Positions 18,428-27,617 of a DNA stretch of 64,000 bases are shown here, piece by piece (position 1 is the first letter of the stretch; every line of letters starts with the position of its first letter). Origin of the DNA: Chryseobacterium jejuense (GTDB lineage: Bacteria; Bacteroidota; Bacteroidia; Flavobacteriales; Weeksellaceae); NCBI RefSeq assembly GCF_900100075.1, contig NZ_FNEG01000005.1:372001-436000 (forward strand), in the 5' to 3' direction. The notes under the pieces were generated by a model. That model did no database searches and had not been told where the DNA came from. It worked only from the letters and a program-made list of their open reading frames with translations. Position numbers and translations under genes: made by a program.

Positions 18428-18625
18428 ATTGAGATGTTAATTTTATAAAGGTGATAAGAATCTCCTTTTTCTAAATGGTATTAAAAACCATACAAATTTA
18501 AAACATCTGAACTGCATTAGTTACTTTTTGTAATTAATAGGATCTATTGATGAGTTCAGGGAAAAGCTATTAGAAAATTTCTATTTTCTATTATATTTTT
18601 TTAATTCAGAATACCTACAACCTGA

Positions 18626-19447
18626 TTAGCGATCATTGATATATCGAATACGCCCTTTTTTATAGAAGATATTTTTAAACTCATTATGATCATCAATTGC
18701 ATTATCATAATTAAGCAAAACTTTTACAGCTTGATTTCCACATGCAATATATCTTATTCTATTCAATGAGATTTTATTTCCTGCCTCTACTATTCCTATA
18801 GAATCTTTATTATTAAATACACCTGGTTTCAGGTAGGTGAAATTTTCAAAATCTTTAAGCTTTACAAATTTAAAATCATCACCCAAAACCTCTGATATTA
18901 ACCGGGTGGAAGAATGAATTTCTCTATTTGCTCTAATATTATGCATGATGACAATATTAATATCCAAAGTATCATTAATCCTTCTAAATTTCCAGGTCAT
19001 CTTTTCTTTACTGTTTTTAAATATCATATTATCATTGTTCATTTTACCGATAAAATAACTATTAAAGAAATAGCTGTTCCCTTTATTTCCAATGAGGTAG
19101 GTATTCTTGTCTTTATTCATGATATATCGGGAAGGGGTTGTTGATACATAGAACATATTATTAGTAGTTGTATTTACAATAATATACTGAATTTCTGTTC
19201 TATATTTTTTGGAATCATAATCTGGTTGATTTACTCTCTGAGTATTGTTAAAGTATAAATATTTAGACTGATTATACCTTACATATACTTCATATTCTTT
19301 CTTATCTTTTTCATAAACTGTTATGAATTGATCATCCTCTTTGCCACATACAAATCCAGGCTCAGCAGTTTCTTTATACATGACATAAAATTTACAGCTT
19401 ACTAGCGAACACACCACTATCAAGCACAGTATTACTTTTGTTTTCAT
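18626..19447 (-). CDS. Uncharacterised lipoprotein
   Basis: 273 residues, no family recognised. The N-terminus is a lipoprotein signal (hydrophobic 4-17, lipobox LVSC, cysteine 18). The rest is hydrophilic, rich in Asn, Lys and Tyr, with many short beta-like stretches and a basic C-terminus (YKKGRIRYINDR). It starts 4 bases after the stop of the next gene upstream on the strand, so the two form a tight operon and may act together at the envelope. Confidence 0.7.
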   Translation of the reverse strand: MKTKVILCLIVVCSLVSCKFYVMYKETAEPGFVCGKEDDQFITVYEKDKKEYEVYVRYNQSKYLYFNNTQRVNQPDYDSKKYRTEIQYIIVNTTTNNMFYVSTTPSRYIMNKDKNTYLIGNKGNSYFFNSYFIGKMNNDNMIFKNSKEKMTWKFRRINDTLDINIVIMHNIRANREIHSSTRLISEVLGDDFKFVKLKDFENFTYLKPGVFNNKDSIGIVEAGNKISLNRIRYIACGNQAVKVLLNYDNAIDDHNEFKNIFYKKGRIRYINDR

Positions 19448-19451
19448 TGCA

Positions 19452-20411
19452 TTATTGTTTTTTTATATAAAGAAATGGTTCAACAGAATAAAACTTATTA
19501 TACGGAACAAAATGATAAGGGCAGTAAGTCAGCCAATGGATCAGATGCTGCGCATCCCTTTTTGCAGAATTATATTGATTAACATTAACTCCGTAGCCAA
19601 CATTATTTGCTGTATACCTCGCACTAAGTTTCCACAGACTCTTATTATACTTATATTGGTTTTCATCTTTATAAGTAACCATAGAAGCTCCAATATCATA
19701 ACTTAATTGAAATGTCTCATCTGTATATCCTGTAAATTTATGATAAGACAGCTCCAGTGATGCTTCTCTTATATCTTCAGCATTTCTCCAACTCGCAGTA
19801 TAAGACAATCCACCCCCACCTGTATAATAACGATCTTCACCGTCACCTAGAAACATTTTGGCAAGAAAACTTCCATCATTATAGGTAAAAGCCTGAACTC
19901 CTTTAACATTTGCACCCACAAAACCTACTCTTTGGGTTTCTCTCTTTTTATCTGTTGTGAAAATTATGTTGGTTCCTAGCGATCCGGATACAGAATATGG
20001 ATTGTTTAAGGCAGGAACAGCAAAGTCTGCGAAATATTTCAAAGGATTTTGAGTATCTGGATTATAATCAAATCCTGAAGTAAGTGTTAAAGCAAAAATG
20101 GCATCTAAAAAAATACGGTTCGTAGGAGAGTTCCTTGTATTATCACTTCCAAAGCCGCCATTATAGAGATGTATTTCTGTATTTACGGACGGATAAAAAC
20201 TTTTACTCAGCCAAGTATTTGCAACCCCAAATGAAGTAGATATCTTAAAAAATAAAACCGGTTCATTTTTTAATCTATCCTTGTTTTCTTTACTTGTAAA
20301 ATTAATACTAGCTTTTAACGTAGCCCCAAACTGAAAATCATCTGAGGACCTCTCTTGTGCAGAACATAATCCGTACACAAAAGAACAAACTGAGATTAGT
20401 ATTGTTTTCAT
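19452..20411 (-). CDS. Uncharacterised secreted protein, probably beta-rich
   Basis: 319 residues. Signal peptide 1-18 (ending LCSAQ). The mature part alternates aromatic and glycine-rich strands (FGATLKASINF, YYTGGGGLSYTAS, GYGVNVNQY), suggesting an outer membrane or secreted beta structure. The YYTGGGGL / YGVNVN pattern loosely recalls the C-terminal domain called polymorphic toxin type 23, but I cannot establish that by eye, and the protein lacks the usual long toxin N-terminal repeats. First gene of a two-gene operon with the lipoprotein downstream. Confidence 0.65.
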   Translation of the reverse strand: MKTILISVCSFVYGLCSAQERSSDDFQFGATLKASINFTSKENKDRLKNEPVLFFKISTSFGVANTWLSKSFYPSVNTEIHLYNGGFGSDNTRNSPTNRIFLDAIFALTLTSGFDYNPDTQNPLKYFADFAVPALNNPYSVSGSLGTNIIFTTDKKRETQRVGFVGANVKGVQAFTYNDGSFLAKMFLGDGEDRYYTGGGGLSYTASWRNAEDIREASLELSYHKFTGYTDETFQLSYDIGASMVTYKDENQYKYNKSLWKLSARYTANNVGYGVNVNQYNSAKRDAQHLIHWLTYCPYHFVPYNKFYSVEPFLYIKKQ

Positions 20412-20617
20412 AAGAATTAGTTTATAATAAAATTAAAAACTAATGCTGTCTTATCCTATAACCCTTTTGTGGCATTTTTACCATTGAAATTTTGAATTCA
20501 TAAATTTAAAACAACAGGAAAAACACATTTCACATTTTGCTAAGTTTTAACTCAAAATAATTCATTATAAAGAGAAATATCATTATATTCGTATACCAAT
20601 TTGAACAAATATTTATT

Positions 20618-21466
20618 ATGAACAAAAAAATCAACAACTTGTTTTTCCAGAAAATTTGGAAAGGAAGAACTTTCTTTATGAGCTGTATTGTCGTTGTTAC
20701 ACTTACCTCTTGTAATAAAAACAACGATGAAATTGCAGCAGAAACCCAAACCAATGGAATGAATGCCGCCAACCTTAAAAAAGGACAATTGGGTGGACAG
20801 GAAATCACCTATGAAAAAAAAGATGGACTAAATTTTTTCCAGGGAGATATTGTTCTTTCCGATCAACAACTGGCAGAAGGTGGTACAGCCAATAAAGGTG
20901 GCGCCAGCTTATACAAATGGCCAAGTGGCAAAATATATTACACAATTGCCGGCAATATGGGTTCTATCAACGTTAATAAAATTAATACTGCCGTTAGTGA
21001 GTATAACAACAAAACCAATACTCAATGGATTCCGCGTACGAATCAATCCAATTATGTAGAATTTATTTTCGGTAGTTCAAACGGATCAGATGGGTGGGCG
21101 CATATTGGATATCAAGGTGGAAAACAAACTATTTCCTTAGATCAGTATATTTCTGTGGGATCAGTGATTCATGAAATGGGTCATACCGTAGGGCTTTATC
21201 ACGAACATGCCCGCCAAGACAGAGATCAGTATGTAAGCATCCAATGGAACAATATTCAAGACGGACAGGCTTATAATTTTAATAAATATACTTCAGGAAC
21301 AGATATTGGGCCTTTTAATATTAATTCTGTCATGATGTATTGGCCAAACTCTTATTCTAAAAATGGTCAACCTACGATAAAGAGAGCAAACAATACCAAT
21401 TTCACTTACAACAGGACAGGATTTACAACCGGAGACATCAATACTATTAATACGATGTATCCATAA
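20618..21466 (+). CDS. Astacin-like (M12A) zinc metallopeptidase lipoprotein
   Basis: 282 residues. Lipobox LTSC with cysteine 32 after a long basic N-region; an alternative start at Met 21 would give a more compact signal. The zinc motif HEMGHTVGLYHEH (185-197) is the full HExxHxxGxxH of metzincins, followed by the Met-turn SVMMYWP with its zinc-binding tyrosine. That places it with astacin/flavastacin enzymes. It likely degrades proteins at the cell surface. The N-terminal segment 33-100 may act as a propeptide. Confidence 0.88.
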   Translation: MNKKINNLFFQKIWKGRTFFMSCIVVVTLTSCNKNNDEIAAETQTNGMNAANLKKGQLGGQEITYEKKDGLNFFQGDIVLSDQQLAEGGTANKGGASLYKWPSGKIYYTIAGNMGSINVNKINTAVSEYNNKTNTQWIPRTNQSNYVEFIFGSSNGSDGWAHIGYQGGKQTISLDQYISVGSVIHEMGHTVGLYHEHARQDRDQYVSIQWNNIQDGQAYNFNKYTSGTDIGPFNINSVMMYWPNSYSKNGQPTIKRANNTNFTYNRTGFTTGDINTINTMYP

Positions 21467-21490
21467 ATTTTAAGTTCCTATTCAATACTA

Positions 21491-21530
21491 AAAAGAAAAG
21501 AATTCGTTATGAATTCTTTTCTTTTTTATA
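21491..21530. terminator. Bidirectional terminator between the astacin and helicase genes
   Basis: AAAAGAAAAGAATTC (21491-21505) and its exact complement (21511-21525) flank a 5-base loop. The helicase stop codon (21507-21509) lies in the loop, so the hairpin encodes the last residues of that protein. Confidence 0.85.
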
Positions 21531-23633
21531 GTTATAATGATTAATCAGAATTCTGATTTCGTTAAATTCAAAATGATTGGGTAAAGCATTCTTCCACTCC
21601 GTTAAGGTCTCGTGTGGATTTTTATAAAACTCATCTTCAAATGCTTTGATTTTATCTGAAGTAATAACTCTTGCAATATCCAGCAATCCCTGTTCTGCAA
21701 ACTTGGCAAGATGACCAATGACCGTTTCTTTTACCAACCCTCTTTCTAATGCAATTTCTCCAATGGTTTTCCCCTGTTCAAAAAGTTGGAACGTCAGAAC
21801 CTGTGACGGGACTTTAGCAATCCTCATACTGACTTCTTTGTCATTCTTTTCATCCAGAAGTCTTATTTCAAGCAGGTGAATATCTTTTAAACTATTTAGA
21901 TATTCTTCAATATCCTCCAGCCAGCTTTTAACTTCTTCATTATACTGTTTCAGCCCTTTCGCTCCTTTAATTTCAGCATAAAACTCTTTCAACGGATCGA
22001 AAATTTTATTTCTGGTTTCCGTAAAGAAGAAATTAACAGCTCCTTTTGACTTGCTTTCAATTTCAGACCATTGCTCTTTCTGTTCAATGAAATTATTCAC
22101 TTTTTGAAAGATAACACGTTCCAGCTTTTCAAATATTCTTCCAAGATTGGTGGCTTCATGTTTTAACTGAAGATAAAGCTGATTAACTTTAGCACGGTCT
22201 ATATTTTTAGTTACAGCAGAGAGCTTATTCCACTCTTCTACTTCATTTAAAAACCATATACAGTCAACTGTACGAAGTACTTTCCTGATGCTGTAATCAT
22301 ATTTTTCCTGGTTCAGAATAGCTTCCACATGATCGTTTGCAACCGTATTGCTATGGAAACTTAGGATTCTGTTGTCTTTAAAAATAACTTCAGGAGTAAT
22401 TTTTGATTTCAAAACAATACCTTCCAATGTTCTGCAACGGGATAATGCAACATATACCTGACCTGCCGTAAAACTTTTCCCTGCATCAATAATCACTTTA
22501 TCAAAGGTAAGCCCCTGACTTTTATGAATTGTAACTGCCCAGGCTAATTTAATAGGAAACTGTTCAAAACTTCCCAATACTTCTTCTTTGATTGTTTTAT
22601 CCGTATCCAGAAAATATTTTTTCTGCTCCCAGGTTTCTTTTTTTACGGTAATCTCTCTTTCGCTTTCATCCAGAACAACACGAATTTCATCTTCATCTAA
22701 TCCAATGATCTCTCCTAGTTTTCCGTTGAAATATTTCTTCTCTCCGGAAATATCGTTTCTGATAAACATGATCTGAGCTCCTATCTTCAGTTCTAAAAAC
22801 TGCTCATTAGGAAATTGATTTTCTTTAAAATCCCCGACTAATTTTGCCTCGTAGGTTTTGGGATCTACTTTTATTTCCTTCAGTTTTTCCTGATTAATCT
22901 CATCTGCCATCTTGTTGTGAGAACACAGATAAACGTAAGATTCTTTGCCCATATCAAAATCCGGATCATATCTTTTGTTCAAATGATCGAAATCAATATT
23001 CGCTACATCACCATCACGAATTGCATTCAATATTTCCAGAAATTCCTGATCAGACTGTCTGTAAACTTTTGTAAGTTCAATGGTCACAATCGGAATATCT
23101 TTAATCGCATGACTGTCGAAAAAGAAAGGAGAATCATAATACATTTTCAGAATATGTTCATCTCTTACCACTGGTGGCAGCTGGAATAAATCTCCGATAA
23201 ATAGCATCTGAACGCCACCAAACCGTTGATTATTTCTTCTGATAAATCTTAATGAAAAATCCATCATGTCCAGAACATCCGCTCTCAACATGGAAACCTC
23301 ATCAATAATAATAATCTCAACCTCTCTTAAAAGCTTGAGCTTATCTTTACGGTATTTGAAATGCGGCATCAGATCGGCAATATTATTAGCCAAACTGGTA
23401 TCTATCCTTTCCGTTGTAGGCAGAAAAGTTCGCAAGGGTAATCCAAACATAGAATGGATGGTCACACCACCTGCATTAATTGCTGCAATCCCTGTAGGTG
23501 CAATAACAATATGCTTTTTCTTTGTTCGTCTTACAAAATCATTAAGAAACGTGGTTTTTCCCGTTCCGGCTTTCCCCGTCAGAAAAACACTTCTGTTGGT
23601 GTACTCTATTAAGTCAAAAAAATGATTGTTCAT
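21507..23633 (-). CDS. Pif1/RecD-like superfamily 1 helicase with C-terminal HTH domain
   Basis: 708 residues from the ATG at 23633 (MNNHFFDLIEYTN). A longer frame to 23828 exists but would overlap the divergent lipoprotein gene and adds a sequence without family features, so I reject it. Walker A is GKAGTGKTTF, Walker B IIIDEVSM, then FIGDLFQLPPV and the late motif WAVTIHKSQGLTF, as in Pif1 helicases. Residues about 600-700 form a helicase-associated HTH domain (GKTIGEIALERGLVKETVIGHL). This architecture is common in Bacteroidota. A role in DNA repair or replication is inferred; the usual Pif1 activity is 5'-3' unwinding. Confidence 0.88.
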   Translation of the reverse strand: MNNHFFDLIEYTNRSVFLTGKAGTGKTTFLNDFVRRTKKKHIVIAPTGIAAINAGGVTIHSMFGLPLRTFLPTTERIDTSLANNIADLMPHFKYRKDKLKLLREVEIIIIDEVSMLRADVLDMMDFSLRFIRRNNQRFGGVQMLFIGDLFQLPPVVRDEHILKMYYDSPFFFDSHAIKDIPIVTIELTKVYRQSDQEFLEILNAIRDGDVANIDFDHLNKRYDPDFDMGKESYVYLCSHNKMADEINQEKLKEIKVDPKTYEAKLVGDFKENQFPNEQFLELKIGAQIMFIRNDISGEKKYFNGKLGEIIGLDEDEIRVVLDESEREITVKKETWEQKKYFLDTDKTIKEEVLGSFEQFPIKLAWAVTIHKSQGLTFDKVIIDAGKSFTAGQVYVALSRCRTLEGIVLKSKITPEVIFKDNRILSFHSNTVANDHVEAILNQEKYDYSIRKVLRTVDCIWFLNEVEEWNKLSAVTKNIDRAKVNQLYLQLKHEATNLGRIFEKLERVIFQKVNNFIEQKEQWSEIESKSKGAVNFFFTETRNKIFDPLKEFYAEIKGAKGLKQYNEEVKSWLEDIEEYLNSLKDIHLLEIRLLDEKNDKEVSMRIAKVPSQVLTFQLFEQGKTIGEIALERGLVKETVIGHLAKFAEQGLLDIARVITSDKIKAFEDEFYKNPHETLTEWKNALPNHFEFNEIRILINHYNYKKEKNS

Positions 23634-23715
23634 CGTTGTCAAAAATACGGAAATGAATTTGATTTTCTTACCTTGGCATAAGTTTTGAAAATTCTTAAAA
23701 AGAAAAAAGTCTATC

Positions 23716-24168
23716 GTGAAAAAAATTTCCCTCTGTATCCCGGCAATAGTATTATGTACTACATTAACTCTGGTTTCCTGTAATTCAACCAAAAACCTTG
23801 ATACCAATCTACCTATAGATATTGCCAACCGCCCTGCTGATGAAGACAGTCAAAAGTATGAGCAAGCACAGCTGGATAGACTAAAAGCTTCCATTGAATC
23901 TCAAGCTAAAGGGGAAGAATGCACGAATGGCAGTGACTGGACGTTTGCTCCCATGGGCATAAAATCCTGTGGTGGACCTCAGCAATACATCGCTTATCCT
24001 AAAAAAATTGAGACATCAATTCTTCCAAGAATCAATGAGTATACGGATAAAGTAAGAGTTTTTAACGAAAAATATAATATCATGTCTGATTGTGTTATGC
24101 TTACACCTCCTTCATATGTTAAATGCATCAAAGGAGAGGCAAGACTGATTACACCAGACTCAAAATAA
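23716..24168 (+). CDS. Small uncharacterised lipoprotein
   Basis: 150 residues, GTG start. The signal ends in lipobox LVSC (cysteine 22). The mature part has an Asp/Gln-rich stretch (ADEDSQKYEQAQLDRLKASIES) then a cysteine-containing core (EECTNGSDWTF, KSCGGPQQYIAYPKK, SDCVMLTPPSYVKC). This suggests two disulphides in the periplasm. No family name recognised; similar short lipoproteins occur in related flavobacteria. Divergent from the helicase. Confidence 0.7.
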   Translation: MKKISLCIPAIVLCTTLTLVSCNSTKNLDTNLPIDIANRPADEDSQKYEQAQLDRLKASIESQAKGEECTNGSDWTFAPMGIKSCGGPQQYIAYPKKIETSILPRINEYTDKVRVFNEKYNIMSDCVMLTPPSYVKCIKGEARLITPDSK

Positions 24169-24215
24169 AAAATAAAGCAAAGGTTCTATATCAAATCGAT
24201 ACGAAGACTTGATAT

Positions 24216-24250
24216 ACAAAGCTCCGTCGGAAGACAGAGCTTTTGTATTT
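24216..24250 (+). terminator. Probable terminator after the small lipoprotein gene
   Basis: ACAAAGCTC (24216-24224) pairs with GAGCTTTTGT (24237-24246) with one bulge, followed by T-rich sequence. Confidence 0.6.
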
Positions 24251-24373
24251 TATATTCTTGGAAATAAGACTCAAGATTTAAAGATTGGAGATAAGAGACA
24301 ACCTCCTCATCTAAAAACTTTAAACAAGAAGATCGTACCACGTATCCCGAAAACACGTACTGCGCTTCCCGAA

Positions 24374-24910
24374 CTATAATTCGTAATCTTTCACATTCTC
24401 CTTGTACCAGGAGGAATATTTCACATAGTTATCCGCAATTCTGTTCACTTCACCTTCCAATAACTGAGCGTTGATATCCTTAATCTTTTTAGCAGGAACT
24501 CCGCCCCAGACTTCTCCGGATTTAATATGCGTTCCCTGAGTGACTACAGATCCTGCTCCTACAATTGAATTTTCTTCAACCAGACAATCATCCATCACAA
24601 TAGCTCCCATTCCAATCAGTACATTATCTTTAATCGTACATCCATGAACAATGGCGTTGTGGCCAATGGAAACATTATTTCCGATATTCAAAGGGTGTTT
24701 CTGATAAGTACAGTGTAACATTGCATTATCCTGAACGTTTACCTTATCACCCATTTTAATATAATGAACATCACCTCTGATTACAGCATTATACCAAACG
24801 CTACAGTCTTTTCCCATAGTAACATCTCCAATGATAGTAGCTGTTTCAGCTAAGAATGTATTCTCTCCGATCTGTGGTATTTTTCCTAAAAGTTCTTTTA
24901 TAAGTGCCAT
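24374..24910 (-). CDS. Gamma-carbonic-anhydrase-like hexapeptide-repeat protein
   Basis: 178 residues from the ATG at 24910 (MALIKELLGKIPQ); the longer frame adds an unrelated 11-residue extension. The left-handed beta-helix repeat is clear (VWYNAVIRGDVHYIKMG, NVQDNAMLHCTYQKHPL, IGHNAIVHGCTIKDNVLIGMGA). The histidines that bind metal in gamma carbonic anhydrases (around HCTYQKH and GHNAIVHG) are present. It could hydrate CO2 or be a metal-binding acyltransferase-like relative (YrdA/PaaY type). Single gene. Confidence 0.85.
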   Translation of the reverse strand: MALIKELLGKIPQIGENTFLAETATIIGDVTMGKDCSVWYNAVIRGDVHYIKMGDKVNVQDNAMLHCTYQKHPLNIGNNVSIGHNAIVHGCTIKDNVLIGMGAIVMDDCLVEENSIVGAGSVVTQGTHIKSGEVWGGVPAKKIKDINAQLLEGEVNRIADNYVKYSSWYKENVKDYEL

Positions 24911-24959
24911 AGTTTTAATTTGAAAATTTGAAAATAAGCTCATTTGAAAATCATCATTT

Positions 24960-25046
24960 CCTACCTTCTGATTTTTAGTATCTAACTTCTAAATTACAGT
25001 GATAGCAAAAATCTAACTCTCAATTTCCAGCTTCTAACTTCTAATG
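24960..25046. repeat. Intergenic repeat, family B
   Basis: Pyrimidine-rich text with TCTAACTTCTAA near 24981 and CTTCTAACTTCTAATG near 25031. The same words appear before nadA (50951-50968). It lies between the divergent hexapeptide and NifU genes. Confidence 0.4.
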
Positions 25047-25048
25047 CG

Positions 25049-25056
25049 TATTTTTG
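25049..25056 (+). promoter_or_regulatory. Probable -7 promoter box of the NifU-family operon
   Basis: TATTTTTG matches TAnnTTTG and ends 21 bases before the ATG at 25078. It overlaps the alternative upstream TTG, which argues for the downstream start. Confidence 0.5.
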
Positions 25057-25077
25057 TATCTCAAATTTAACGAAAAA

Positions 25078-25956
25078 ATGCGTACCGTACTTATAGAACC
25101 TACCGAAAACCCGAAAGTGATGAAATTTGTTGCAGATTACAACTTGATTCCGGGGTCTTTGGAATTGGACAGAACTTCAGATGTTTCAGAAATTCCTTTA
25201 GCACAGGAGCTTTTCAATTATCCGTTTGTAGAAAGAATTTTCATTACAGCTAATTTTGTAGCAGTAGCAAAACAGGATACTATTGAATGGGAACATGTAG
25301 CTGAAAGCCTGAAAAATGTAATTGAAGACGAATTATTGGCCAATCCAAGAATTTATCTTCAGAAGAAAAAAGAAATGTATCAGATTTATTCTGAAATGAC
25401 TCCAAACCCTAATGTAATGAAGTTTGTTTCCAGCAAACTGCTTATGGAAGGATTTGTAGAAGTAAAATCAAAAGAAGCAGCAGAAGAAGTTCCTTTGGCA
25501 GCAGCGATCTTCAATGAGTTTGATTTTGCAAAAGAGATTTTTATTTCTGATAACTTTGTAGCTGTTACCAAAGATCATTCTGTAGAATGGCATGAGGTAA
25601 TGATCACTGTTCGTGCTCTTATTGCAGATTATCTTCAGAATGGTGGTGAAATTTCTAAAATTGAACCTCAGAAACATGAGAATCCTGTAGAAAAAATCAT
25701 CAACAGAGATTATACAGACGATGAGCAGAAAATATCTGACATTCTCAATGAATATGTAGCTCCGGCTGTAGAAAATGATGGTGGAAAAATTTCTCTAATG
25801 GAATATGATGAATCTACCAAAACAGCTAAAATGCTTTTACAGGGAGCCTGTTCAGGATGTCCAAGTTCTACGGCTACTTTGAAGAACGGAATTGAAAATA
25901 TTTTAAAACAATTTGTTCCGGATCTTGTAGAAAAAGTGGAAGCTGTAAACGGATAA
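25078..25956 (+). CDS. NifU/Nfu-family iron-sulfur scaffold with duplicated N-terminal domain
   Basis: 292 residues from ATG 25078 (MRTVLIEPTENP). Two tandem Nfu N-terminal domains: the first around EPTENPKVMKFVADYNLIPG..IFITANFVAVAK, the second around EMTPNPNVMKFVSSKLLMEG..IFISDNFVAVTK. The C-terminal NifU domain has the cluster-binding CxxC (GACSGCPSSTATLKNGIE). It should carry or transfer Fe-S clusters in the cytoplasm. First gene of an apparent operon with the FMN reductase (10 bases on) and hemH. Confidence 0.9.
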   Translation: MRTVLIEPTENPKVMKFVADYNLIPGSLELDRTSDVSEIPLAQELFNYPFVERIFITANFVAVAKQDTIEWEHVAESLKNVIEDELLANPRIYLQKKKEMYQIYSEMTPNPNVMKFVSSKLLMEGFVEVKSKEAAEEVPLAAAIFNEFDFAKEIFISDNFVAVTKDHSVEWHEVMITVRALIADYLQNGGEISKIEPQKHENPVEKIINRDYTDDEQKISDILNEYVAPAVENDGGKISLMEYDESTKTAKMLLQGACSGCPSSTATLKNGIENILKQFVPDLVEKVEAVNG

Positions 25957-25966
25957 TCAATATTTC

Positions 25967-26503
25967 ATGGCCTCTTCAAAAAAGATCCTCATCATTATTG
26001 GAAGTGCTACTAAGAATTCCAGTAATCAGAAACTGATGGAACAGGTATTGGAAAAGAACTCCGATATTCGTTTTCAAATGTATGATGATCTTTCTGTTCT
26101 TCCTCATTTTGACACTTCATTAACTGATGATAATACTCCTGAGGAAATTGTAAAGATCAGAGAATACATTAATGATTCGGCAGGCGTTATTATTTCTACT
26201 CCGGAATATATTTTCAGTATTCCGAGCAGATTAAAAAATTTGTTGGAATGGTGTGTTTCTACGAATGTTTTTCTGAATAAACCCGTTGCATTCATTACAG
26301 GATCTGCCAGTGGAGAGAAAGGTCATGAAGAATTATTATTGATTTTAAAAACCCTTGGTGCTATCATTGATGATAAACATCAGCTTTTAATCAAGGCGAT
26401 AAAGGGAAAGATTGAGTCTGATGGCTCAGTTGAAAATAATACCTTTGCTAAAGTATTAGAATTGGTAACAGATTTTGAACAATCTGTTTCATCATTAAAA
26501 TAA
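25967..26503 (+). CDS. NADPH-dependent FMN reductase family protein
   Basis: 178 residues. Flavodoxin-like fold with IIGSATKNSSNQKL (FMN phosphate loop) and STPEYIFSIPSRLKNLLEW, where most relatives read TPEYNxSxPxxLKNxxDW. The central asparagine is replaced by isoleucine-phenylalanine. It probably reduces flavins or quinones with NAD(P)H. Middle gene between the NifU-type scaffold and hemH, so a link to iron or heme metabolism is an inference. Confidence 0.82.
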   Translation: MASSKKILIIIGSATKNSSNQKLMEQVLEKNSDIRFQMYDDLSVLPHFDTSLTDDNTPEEIVKIREYINDSAGVIISTPEYIFSIPSRLKNLLEWCVSTNVFLNKPVAFITGSASGEKGHEELLLILKTLGAIIDDKHQLLIKAIKGKIESDGSVENNTFAKVLELVTDFEQSVSSLK

Positions 26504-26508
26504 AAAAA

Positions 26509-27543
26509 TTGAATAAAAAAGGAATTTTACTGGTCAACCTTGGATCGCCAAGATCTACGGCTGTAAATGATGTAAAGGAATATCTTGATGAATTTTTGAT
26601 GGACGAAAGGGTAATTGATTACCGTTGGATCTTTCGAGCACTGCTTGTTCAAGGGGTTATCCTGAAAACAAGACCTGCTAAATCTGCAGAAGCCTATAAA
26701 ACGGTTTGGACAGATGAAGGTTCACCATTAATCGTCATTACTGAAAAAATTCAGAAAAAACTTCAAAAGCTGGTAGATGTACCAGTGGAAATCGGGATGA
26801 GATATGCAGAACCAAGCATTGAAACCGGAATTCAGAAACTGGTAGATCAGGGGATTTCCGAAATCGTTCTTTTCCCATTGTATCCACAATATGCAATGAG
26901 TACTACAGAAACCGTTATTGAAAAAGCGGAAGAAGTAAGAAAGAAGAAATTTCCAAAAGTAAAAATCAATTATATTCAACCTTTCTACAACAGGGATATT
27001 TATATCAATTGTCTTGCAGAAAGTATCAAGGAAAAACTTCCGGAAAATTTTGATGCCCTTCAGTTTTCTTATCATGGAGTTCCGGAAAGACATTTGTACA
27101 AAACAGATCCTTCTAACACGTGTAAAATTGATGATGCCAACTGTATCAACAGCCAGGTAGATACTCATAATGCATATTGTTACAGACACCAATGTTATAA
27201 AACAACTGAAGCTGTTATTGCTAAAATGGGACTGCCAAAGGAAAAAACAATTGTATCCTTCCAATCCAGATTAGGAAAAGACAAATGGATTGAACCTTAT
27301 ACGGATGAAACTCTGGAAACTATTCCTAAAAAAGGAGTTAAAAACCTTGCAGTGGTTTGTCCGGCTTTCGTTTCAGACTGTCTTGAAACCCTTGAAGAAA
27401 TTTCAGAGGAAGGAAAAGAGCAATTCATGCATGGTGGTGGTGAAAATTTCCACTATATTCCTTGTCTGAATGATGAAGACCGATGGATTGAAGTGGTAAA
27501 AACACTTTGTGAAGAGAAACTGAATGATTTTTATTTGGTATAA
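26509..27543 (+). CDS. hemH: Ferrochelatase
   Basis: 344 residues, TTG start 5 bases after the preceding stop; MNKKGILLVNLGSPRS is the family N-terminus. The catalytic region QFSYHGVPERHLYKTDP (active-site histidine) and LAVVCPAFVSDCLETLEEI (glutamate) are intact. It inserts ferrous iron into the porphyrin in the last step of heme synthesis. Several cysteines (CKIDDANC, CYRHQC) sit between the two motifs, as in other Bacteroidota ferrochelatases. Confidence 0.95.
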   Translation: MNKKGILLVNLGSPRSTAVNDVKEYLDEFLMDERVIDYRWIFRALLVQGVILKTRPAKSAEAYKTVWTDEGSPLIVITEKIQKKLQKLVDVPVEIGMRYAEPSIETGIQKLVDQGISEIVLFPLYPQYAMSTTETVIEKAEEVRKKKFPKVKINYIQPFYNRDIYINCLAESIKEKLPENFDALQFSYHGVPERHLYKTDPSNTCKIDDANCINSQVDTHNAYCYRHQCYKTTEAVIAKMGLPKEKTIVSFQSRLGKDKWIEPYTDETLETIPKKGVKNLAVVCPAFVSDCLETLEEISEEGKEQFMHGGGENFHYIPCLNDEDRWIEVVKTLCEEKLNDFYLV

Positions 27544-27562
27544 AATAATTAAGTCAAAATAT

Positions 27563-27597
27563 AAAAAAGGCCGCAGAAAATTTCCGCGGCCTTTCTC
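27563..27597. terminator. Terminator between hemH and the M4 peptidase gene
   Basis: AAAGGCCGC and GCGGCCTTT form a 9-bp GC-rich stem. The U-tract is strong for the minus strand and weaker for hemH. Confidence 0.8.
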
Positions 27598-27617
27598 TTG
27601 AAATATATTAAAGTAGT

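Noticed and set aside
20530..20808. Overlapping minus-strand ORFs before the astacin gene
   Set aside because: They are complements of the metallopeptidase start and signal peptide in other frames; no codon bias or family supports them.
23634..23828. Upstream extension of the Pif1-like helicase (65 more residues)
   Set aside because: It overlaps the divergent lipoprotein gene and its signal peptide, and the added protein sequence has no helicase feature. The ATG at 23633 begins right before the conserved part.
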